64,000 nt of DNA, from the NCBI GenBank assembly GCA_902525625.1, contig CABZHM010000003.1, positions 18,717 through 82,716 on the forward strand, written 5' to 3'. The translations under genes were made by a program, and so were the position numbers. This DNA comes from an uncultured Pelagibacteraceae bacterium (lineage in GTDB: Bacteria > Pseudomonadota > Alphaproteobacteria > Pelagibacterales > Pelagibacteraceae). The notes under the pieces were generated by a model. It worked only from the letters and a program-made list of their open reading frames with translations, had not been told where the DNA came from and did no database searches. Positions 58,801 to 64,000 of the stretch are shown here, in pieces (within the stretch, counting starts at the first letter, position 1; each line of letters opens with the position of its first letter).

Positions 58801-59296
58801 AAGTAATTTGAATGATAACAAAGATCACAATATTGCAGCAACTTTGTTAAAAATCCAGGAACGGAAAACATCCAAAGGGAACTCGTATGGAGTTTTAAAA
58901 CTAACTGATCTTTCCGGCGTATTCGAATTATTTATATTTTCTGATATTTTAGAATCTAATCGAAATATTTTAAAAGAGGGAAATTCTTTTATCTTAACAC
59001 TAGTAAAGTCTGTTTCAGATGAAAATAATAGATTTAAAAGATTAAATGTTAAAAAAATTATATCACTTAAAGATTTACTAAATAATCCTATAAAAAATGC
59101 TTCTTTTAAACTTAATTCATTAAAAGATCTAAATGAACTCTCAAAATTTTTAATTGATCCAGGCAATACCAATATAAGCGTAGAAATTGTCGAAAATAAT
59201 AAAATCTTTTACTTTAAGTTGCAAAATGGAAGAAATTTAGAAAGAAAAACACTTAATCTAATTAGAAACAAAGAAATTTCTTCAATAATTAATTAA
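55880..59296 (+). CDS. dnaE: DNA polymerase III subunit alpha
   Basis: The 1138-aa replicative C-family polymerase. An N-terminal PHP domain (FNHLKIHTQYSICEGA) precedes the palm with GPGRGSGAGSLVAWCL and the catalytic Asp pair in PDFDIDF. GLFQIESAGMREAL and the RPGPM and GVIIYQEQVMQIA segments are conserved. The C-terminal OB-fold and tail are short. Slightly shorter than E. coli DnaE (1160). The start overlaps lolD by 14 nt. Confidence 0.96.
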   Translation: MLESKYQKFNHLKIHTQYSICEGAIKIDDLKEFSKENKIKSLTICDTSNLCGALEFSEKLSKIGTQPIIGTQINFRYEETIGLLPLFALNEVGYKRIIELSSLSYLNNNQLSEPNVPLEELLKTDDGIAIFSGTAFGLFGNLFDKGKLSDIEKIYSKLKSIFNDRFYIEIQRHGDHNEDIFEKFNLKTSADLEIPLIATNETFYIGKDMHEAHDALICIKNKTYIQEKKRVKFSKNHYLKNDNEMYELFSDIPEALENNYHFPFRCSFKPSFSKPILPNISSEKEGNADDILKKNSIDGLKDKFINIFEKKNQNLSTDKDYLKYLDRLNHELDIIIEMRYSSYFLIVSDYIKWAKKNDIPVGPGRGSGAGSLVAWCLSITDVDPIKFNLIFERFLNPDRISMPDFDIDFCEEKRDSVFKYLTKKYKDSVAHIITFGKLKARMVIRDVGRVMGLSYGFVDSISKMIPFDPSRPQNLTECIAGEPRLQKLINEDPRVQKLIDLSLKLEGLNRNVATHAAGVVIADKKLTDIVPLYKDNTANLLLPSTQFDMYSAENAGLIKFDFLGLKTLTVINNTQNLIRKKNKDFNIEYINYEDQKVFDLLSSGKTVGLFQIESAGMREALMQMKPNHIEDIIALVALYRPGPMSNIPIYNDCKHGKQKPDYLHPLLEEILKPTYGVIIYQEQVMQIAQKLSGFTAGQADILRRAMGKKKRAELEKQKMNFISGAVNNGISKDIAAGIFLKIEPFAEYGFNKSHAAAYAIISYQTAYLKAYYPKEFIAASMTMDISNQNKLSEFYEELKRLDIEIYRPDINACFADFRNDDKKFYYALGGIKAVGYEAVSNIIKERLSNGKFSSINDFIKRVNPKDINKLQLEGLVKAGAFDCINENRLALFNSIPSLIIKSKNIFENKSANQTDLFNSNENDKDDFIPNIDDWKFEERLSKEFEAVGFFISDHPLNQFKESFKDYNIINFQSLSNLNDNKDHNIAATLLKIQERKTSKGNSYGVLKLTDLSGVFELFIFSDILESNRNILKEGNSFILTLVKSVSDENNRFKRLNVKKIISLKDLLNNPIKNASFKLNSLKDLNELSKFLIDPGNTNISVEIVENNKIFYFKLQNGRNLERKTLNLIRNKEISSIIN

Positions 59297-59424
59297 ATTA
59301 AGCTTGTTTAATTTTTAAAATTTTTGTAAACATACCGCAAATTAATTAACACGCACACAGTTATTGGTTTTATACCTCCGGTCCTTAAATGGAGATTACT
59401 GTGGTGGCTTAACCGGGAAAAAAT
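59297..59424 (+). promoter_or_regulatory. Structured leader upstream of rpsB, likely autoregulatory
   Basis: This 128-bp gap holds a possible promoter (TTGTTT 59304-59309, TAAACA 59327-59332) and then a G+C-richer leader. CACAGT (59356-59361) can pair with ACTGTG (59398-59403), enclosing a CTCC/GGAG hairpin (59376-59379 with 59391-59394). CCGGT (59378-59382) can instead pair with ACCGG (59412-59416), just before the rpsB start, giving a pseudoknot or a competing fold that covers the ribosome site. An rpsB leader motif has been published for Pelagibacter; I could not verify that this is the same motif. Confidence 0.5.
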
Positions 59425-60240
59425 ATGAAAATACCAAACTTAACAATACAACAATTATTAGAAGCTGGAGTTCATTTAGGACACAAAACTTTAAGATGGA
59501 ATCCAAAAATGAAGAAGTATATTTTTGGTAAGAGAGACTCCATACACATCATCGATCTTACTCAAACATTGCAGCTAACTAAAATAGCTTTAGAAAAAGT
59601 CTATGAGACAATTTCAAATAACGGTAAAATTTTATTTGTTTCCACAAAAAAACAAGCATCCGAGGCCATTGCGGAAGTAGCAAAAGAGACAGATCAATAC
59701 TTTGTAAATTACAGATGGTTAGGAGGAATGTTAACTAATTGGGGAACTATATCAAATTCAATTAAAAAACTTAAAAAGTTAGAAATTGATTTGGCTGCTG
59801 AAAATAGAGGTTTTACTAAAAAAGAATTATTAAAAATGAGTGTAAAAAAAGATAAATTACAAAGATCTTTGGGAGGAATTTCTGAAATGAAAAAAATTCC
59901 TGATCTAGTTTTTATAATAGATACCAACTATGAATCTTTAGCAATCCAAGAGTCGTCTAAATTGGGCATTCCAATTATAGCTATACTTGATAGCAACTCT
60001 AATCCAGATGGAATTGATTTTCCAATCCCAGGAAATGATGATGCAAGAAGATCAATTGATCTTTATTGCTCTTTAATAAAAGAAACTATAATTAGTGCCA
60101 AAAAAAGTGTACCTATCGATGATTTAAAAAAATCTGTAGATAAAATTGAAGAAAAAAAAAGTACTAAAACAGTTCAAGAAATTGATAGAGAAAAACTAGA
60201 TAAAAAATTTTTAGAAAAAAAGAAGGAAAAATTAAATTAA
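59425..60240 (+). CDS. rpsB: Small ribosomal subunit protein S2
   Basis: A 271-aa ribosomal protein. The N terminus [21 protein letters not shown] and the internal [17 protein letters not shown] (about 93-109) are diagnostic of S2. A charged C-terminal extension of about 30 residues is present. It is followed by tsf after 1 nt. Confidence 0.97.
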   Translation: MKIPNLTIQQLLEAGVHLGHKTLRWNPKMKKYIFGKRDSIHIIDLTQTLQLTKIALEKVYETISNNGKILFVSTKKQASEAIAEVAKETDQYFVNYRWLGGMLTNWGTISNSIKKLKKLEIDLAAENRGFTKKELLKMSVKKDKLQRSLGGISEMKKIPDLVFIIDTNYESLAIQESSKLGIPIIAILDSNSNPDGIDFPIPGNDDARRSIDLYCSLIKETIISAKKSVPIDDLKKSVDKIEEKKSTKTVQEIDREKLDKKFLEKKKEKLN

Positions 60241-60241
60241 T

Positions 60242-61093
60242 ATGAGCAACATTGAAAAAGTTAAAAAACTCAGACAGGCAACTGGGGCGGGATTTAAAGA
60301 TTGTAATTTAGCTATCAAAGAGTCCGCGGGTGATCTGGACAAAGCTATTGAAATTTTAAGAATAAAAGGTATTTCAAAAGCATCAAAGAAAATGTCTAGA
60401 GATGCAAAAGAGGGTGTTGTTGCGATAAGTGGAGATAATAAAAAAACATCAATTATAGAAGTTAATTGTGAGACAGATTTTGTCGCTAAAAATGAAAATT
60501 TTGTTGATTTTGTAAAGGAACTTAGTGAGCTAAATAATCAAAAAGACTCTAAAATTGAAGAACTAAAAAAAACAAAGATGAAAAATGGAAATACAGTTGA
60601 TGATACGTTAGTAGCATTAATAGCTAAAATCGGTGAAAAAATTACTATTGGTAAAGCAAAAACAATTTCTAATACATCATCAATAAATTATCAATATTTG
60701 CATACTGTTGTTAAAGATAACTTAGCAAAATTAGCAGTAGTTGTTTCGTTAGAAACCAAGAATGAGTCTGAAGAAGTAAAAACTTTTGGTAAACAATTGT
60801 CTATGCACATTGCAGCAACAAATCCATTGGCTTTAGAGTCGAGTTTAATTGATAAAGCTCTAATAAATAAAGAACAGGAATTAGTTACAGAAGAACTTAA
60901 GAATTCAGGCAAACCAGAGGATATTGCTAAGAAAATAAGTTTAGGTAAAATGAATAAATTTAAAGAAGATAATGCTCTTTTAACACAAGCCTGGGTAATG
61001 GAACCTAAAAAGAAAGTAAAAGATATAATTAAAGAACTTTCTGTTAATGATTTAAAAATAAGGGAGTTTAGTAGAATAAAAATAGGCGAATAA
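60242..61093 (+). CDS. tsf: Elongation factor Ts
   Basis: A 283-aa nucleotide exchange factor for EF-Tu. [20 protein letters not shown] (about 8-27) and [14 protein letters not shown] are signature segments. The next gene starts directly after it and is frr, not pyrH. Confidence 0.96.
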   Translation: MSNIEKVKKLRQATGAGFKDCNLAIKESAGDLDKAIEILRIKGISKASKKMSRDAKEGVVAISGDNKKTSIIEVNCETDFVAKNENFVDFVKELSELNNQKDSKIEELKKTKMKNGNTVDDTLVALIAKIGEKITIGKAKTISNTSSINYQYLHTVVKDNLAKLAVVVSLETKNESEEVKTFGKQLSMHIAATNPLALESSLIDKALINKEQELVTEELKNSGKPEDIAKKISLGKMNKFKEDNALLTQAWVMEPKKKVKDIIKELSVNDLKIREFSRIKIGE

Positions 61094-61645
61094 ATGTTTG
61101 ATGAAAAATCACATAGCCTCAAAATGGATAAAGCTATTGAGGTTTTTTCAAAGGAATTATCCTCATTAAGAACAGGAAGAGCTAATGCGGCAATGCTCGA
61201 TATTATAAAAGTTGACGTATATGGTCAAAAATTGCCCATCAATCAAATTGCTAGCATTACAACCCCTGAACCCAGAATGATTAATATACAAGTATGGGAT
61301 CAAAATAACGTCCCTCTAATTGATGGAGCAATTAAAAAGTCTGAGTTGGGTCTTAATCCACAAATAGATGGTCAACTAATAAGATTACCTATACCTGAAT
61401 TAAACGAGGAAAGGAGAATGGAGATTAAGAAATTAATTAAGTCTATGGGCGAAAAATGTAAAATTTCAATAAGAAATATTCGTAGAGACGCAAATGAGGA
61501 GCTTAAAAATTTACTAAAATCAAAAAAAATAGGTGAGGATGAAGAAAAATCTTTTGAGAAGAGTATTCAAAATATAACTGATAAACATACCCAGACAGTT
61601 GATGAAAAAGTTTCAAGTAAAGAAAAAGAAATAATGACCATATGA
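61094..61645 (+). CDS. frr: Ribosome recycling factor
   Basis: A 183-aa factor that splits post-termination ribosomes with EF-G. Signatures are SSLRTGRANAAMLD (about 28-41) and the helix RNIRRDANEELK. It begins directly after tsf and overlaps uppS by 4 nt. Confidence 0.96.
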   Translation: MFDEKSHSLKMDKAIEVFSKELSSLRTGRANAAMLDIIKVDVYGQKLPINQIASITTPEPRMINIQVWDQNNVPLIDGAIKKSELGLNPQIDGQLIRLPIPELNEERRMEIKKLIKSMGEKCKISIRNIRRDANEELKNLLKSKKIGEDEEKSFEKSIQNITDKHTQTVDEKVSSKEKEIMTI

Positions 61646-62316
61646 ACCCATTAAAACATGTAGCCATCATAATGGATGGTAACGGCAGATGGGGTTTAAG
61701 GTATAAGAATTCAAGAAACGCTGGTCATAAGGCAGGTTTAAACACTGTTGAAAAAATAATTAAAGAGACAATTAAAAATAAAATAAAATTTTTAACTTTA
61801 TACGCATTTTCTACAGAAAATTGGAAAAGACCAAAAAAAGAAATAAATTACCTATTTAAGTTACTAGAAAATTTTTTAACAGATAAGATTGACGATTTGA
61901 GTAAACAGAATATTAAGATTAAGATAATTGGAATAAAAAATTTTTCTCCAAAACTTAACAAACTTTTAGATATTTCAGAAAAAAAAACCTTTAAAAATAA
62001 TAAACTGCAAATCAATTTAGCTCTAAACTATGGTTCTAAATCAGAGTTAGTCAACGCTTTTAAGGTTTTAGTAAAAAATAAAGATAAAATTAATGAAAGT
62101 AATTTAACAAAATACTTGCAAACACAAAATATACCTGATCCAGACTTACTTATAAGGACAGGTAATACAAAAAGATTGAGTAACTTTCTTTTGTGGCAAC
62201 TTGCTTATTCTGAGATTTTTTTTGAAAAAAAACTATGGCCCGAGTTTAATGAACATGATTTTAATAAAATCATTAAATCTTTTAAAAAAATAAAGAGAAA
62301 CTTTGGTAATATTTAA
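61642..62316 (+). CDS. uppS: Undecaprenyl diphosphate synthase
   Basis: A 224-aa cis-prenyltransferase that makes the C55 carrier lipid for peptidoglycan. The first motif is IIMDGNGRWG with the catalytic Asp12, followed by LTLYAFSTENWKRP and the C-terminal DLLIRTGNTKRLSNFLLWQ. The usual GG-E/R-RxSNF form is here NTKRLSNF. It shares one base with cdsA. Confidence 0.94.
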   Translation: MNPLKHVAIIMDGNGRWGLRYKNSRNAGHKAGLNTVEKIIKETIKNKIKFLTLYAFSTENWKRPKKEINYLFKLLENFLTDKIDDLSKQNIKIKIIGIKNFSPKLNKLLDISEKKTFKNNKLQINLALNYGSKSELVNAFKVLVKNKDKINESNLTKYLQTQNIPDPDLLIRTGNTKRLSNFLLWQLAYSEIFFEKKLWPEFNEHDFNKIIKSFKKIKRNFGNI

Positions 62317-62960
62317 TGAAACAGGAGTTTCAAAAAAGAGTCTTAAGTTCACTAATACTTTTTCCTTTATCTTTATTTTTTATAATTGAAGGAAGTTTTT
62401 TATTTAATCTTTTTATCGTAATTTGTTTTATGGTTACATCATATGAGTGGCATAAGATGAGTTGCAAAAAACCATATTATTTGATTGGATTACTATTTTT
62501 ATTTATTTCTTTTTATTCTGCATACAAAATAAGAACAACTATGAATGGAGATTATATATATTTTATTATCATTCTTTTAATTTGTATTTTGACAGATATA
62601 GGTGGATATATTTTTGGTAAAATTTTAAAAGGACCTAAATTGACAAAGATAAGTCCAAAAAAAACCTACTCTGGTTTAATTGGTGGTTTCTTGTTATCAA
62701 TTGGAGTTTTTTTTTTAATTTTTTCTTCTGGTTTATTTATAAATACACAAGAATTGAATTCTAATATATTTTTATTAATATTATTAATTTCTGCGATTAG
62801 TCAAATAGGTGATATAATAATTTCATATTTTAAAAGATTATCAAAAATAAAAGATACGGGAAAAATAATTCCTGGTCATGGAGGTTTACTGGATAGGATA
62901 GATGGTATGATATTTGCTTTCCCTTCCGCCTATATAATCTTTAAAATAAATATATTTTAA
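62316..62960 (+). CDS. cdsA: Phosphatidate cytidylyltransferase
   Basis: A 214-aa membrane enzyme forming CDP-diacylglycerol. About six helices are seen. The family signature is GDIIISYFKRLSKIKDTG followed by PGHGGLLDRIDG (about 188-199), and SPKKTYSGLIGG is also conserved. Shorter than E. coli CdsA (285 aa), as usual for SAR11-like proteins. Confidence 0.93.
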   Translation: MKQEFQKRVLSSLILFPLSLFFIIEGSFLFNLFIVICFMVTSYEWHKMSCKKPYYLIGLLFLFISFYSAYKIRTTMNGDYIYFIIILLICILTDIGGYIFGKILKGPKLTKISPKKTYSGLIGGFLLSIGVFFLIFSSGLFINTQELNSNIFLLILLISAISQIGDIIISYFKRLSKIKDTGKIIPGHGGLLDRIDGMIFAFPSAYIIFKINIF

Positions 62961-62969
62961 TATTTTTAA

Positions 62970-64000
62970 ATGAAAAAAAAGATAGCTATTCTAGGTTCAA
63001 CTGGTTCAATTGGTAAAACTTTAATTAATATAATTAAAAAAGATCAAAAAAACTTTGAAATAATCTTGTTATCAGCAGATGGCAATTATAAGGAACTATT
63101 AAAACAGGCAAATTATTTTAAAGTAAAAAATTTAATAATTATAAACCACAAAAGCTATCTTAAAATTAAAAAAAAAAAGATATCTAGGAATATTAAAATT
63201 TATAATAATTTTGATAATTTAAAAGAAATATTCAAAAAAAAAACACATTACACTATGAGCTCGATTTCAGGTATCGAAGGATTAAAACCTACGATTGAAA
63301 TGATTAAATATACTAATCAAATAGCTATTGCTAACAAGGAGTCGATTATTTGTGGGTGGGATTTAATTAATAATGAATTAAAAAAATATAAAACTAAGTT
63401 CATACCAGTGGACTCTGAACATTTTTCAATTTGGTACGCATTAATGGGCATTAACAAAAAAATTATTGATAAAATTTATTTAACAGCATCTGGTGGTCCT
63501 TTTTTAAGATATCCAAAAAAAAAATTCAAAAAAATTAAAATCAAACAAGCTATAAAACATCCAAACTGGAAAATGGGAAAAAAAATTTCAATAGACTCTG
63601 CAACGATGATGAATAAAATTTTTGAAATAATAGAGGCAAAAAAAATTTTTGATATTCCTTATGCAAAATTATCAATAATTATTCATCCAAAATCTTACGT
63701 TCATGCAATATTAAGATTTAAAAATGGGCTAACCAAAATAATTGTACACGACACGAATATGCAAATACCAATATTTAATAGTCTTTATAATTCAAATCGA
63801 CAGATAAGGTCAAAAAAAATTGATTTAAAAACTTTAAATAATCTAGAATTTCAGAATATTGATCTAAAACGTTTTCCTGTCGTTAAATTATTAAAAAAAT
63901 TACCTGAAAAAAACTCTTTATTTGAAACTGCTTTAGTTTCAGTGAATGATAAATTAGTCAAATTATTTTTAAATAATAGAATTAAATTTACTGATATTTC
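62970..64000 (+). CDS. dxr: 1-deoxy-D-xylulose 5-phosphate reductoisomerase (5' part)
   Basis: The first 343 codons of the second enzyme of the MEP isoprenoid pathway; the gene runs off the window. The NADPH site is ILGSTGSIGKT (7-17), followed by IANKESII, PVDSEHFS, LTASGGPF and NWKMGKKISIDSATMMNK, then IIHPKSYVHA. ATG at 62970 lies 9 nt after cdsA. Confidence 0.95.
   Translation, partial: MKKKIAILGSTGSIGKTLINIIKKDQKNFEIILLSADGNYKELLKQANYFKVKNLIIINHKSYLKIKKKKISRNIKIYNNFDNLKEIFKKKTHYTMSSISGIEGLKPTIEMIKYTNQIAIANKESIICGWDLINNELKKYKTKFIPVDSEHFSIWYALMGINKKIIDKIYLTASGGPFLRYPKKKFKKIKIKQAIKHPNWKMGKKISIDSATMMNKIFEIIEAKKIFDIPYAKLSIIIHPKSYVHAILRFKNGLTKIIVHDTNMQIPIFNSLYNSNRQIRSKKIDLKTLNNLEFQNIDLKRFPVVKLLKKLPEKNSLFETALVSVNDKLVKLFLNNRIKFTDI

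Noticed and set aside
60691..61122. 143-aa frame antisense to tsf and frr
   Set aside because: It is a mirror of the conserved tsf coding sequence and spans a gene junction.
1..64000. CRISPR, transposon, prophage or toxin-antitoxin system
   Set aside because: I looked for spaced direct repeats, integrases, transposases and small toxin-antitoxin pairs and saw none; the content is core metabolism in compact operons.

Overview
The window looks like the chromosome of a SAR11-type marine alphaproteobacterium (Candidatus Pelagibacter or a close relative). This is inferred from gene content and style, not from a database match. The DNA is strongly A+T-rich, proteins are rich in Lys, Asn and Ile, most gene junctions are overlaps or a few bases, and no stretch over 300 bp lacks a gene. 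Characteristic contents are aprM-aprB-aprA, Xsc with SuyAB, TRAP transport, and a complete uninterrupted nuoA-N operon. I saw no insertion sequence, prophage, CRISPR array or plasmid-type gene.

Layout. 1-4476: the 3' end of a cystathionine beta-lyase gene, an MFS transporter, a pabB-pabA-pabC folate block and a HIT protein. 4573-13849: an organosulfur island with aprMBA (APS reductase and membrane partner), a 116-aa unknown, a 44-aa membrane peptide, a TauE-type exporter, and on the other strand a YeiH-type transporter and suyB-suyA; xsc diverges from suyA. Xsc and SuyAB release sulfite from sulfoacetaldehyde and sulfolactate. AprBA could oxidise it to APS and TauE/YeiH could export sulfite or sulfate. 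13842-16213: a SxtJ-like protein, a DUF5989 peptide and a NodU-family carbamoyltransferase, apparently co-transcribed with xsc. 16247-20110 (minus): GMC oxidoreductase, TerC, SDR, M23 peptidase and a 38-aa microprotein, one overlapping operon. 20244-25590: TRAP transporter dctPQM with a terminator after dctP, an NCS1 permease and a second SDR. 25587-29027: small and house-keeping genes (DUF3047, YbgC-type thioesterase, family 5 uracil-DNA glycosylase, histidine phosphatase) mixed with short ORFs.

29157-35259: tRNA-Leu(UAG), trigger factor, clpP, clpX, lon and a 39-aa microprotein that resembles the 38-aa one near 16.3 kb. tRNA-Val(UAC) and tRNA-Asp(GUC) follow, then a strong Fur-box-like palindrome and nuoABCDEFGHIJKLMN (35611-49470). 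49467-59296: birA (minimal), coaX, RNase J, DUF1467, proS, lolC, lolD and dnaE in one tightly packed run. 59297-64000: a structured-looking leader, rpsB, tsf, frr, uppS, cdsA and the 5' part of dxr. pyrH, usually between tsf and frr, is absent.

The points most worth a second look are the unknown small genes inside the sulfur island, the carbamoyltransferase trio behind xsc, the LFRPxSK microprotein pair, the Fur-type site in front of nuo, and the rpsB leader.
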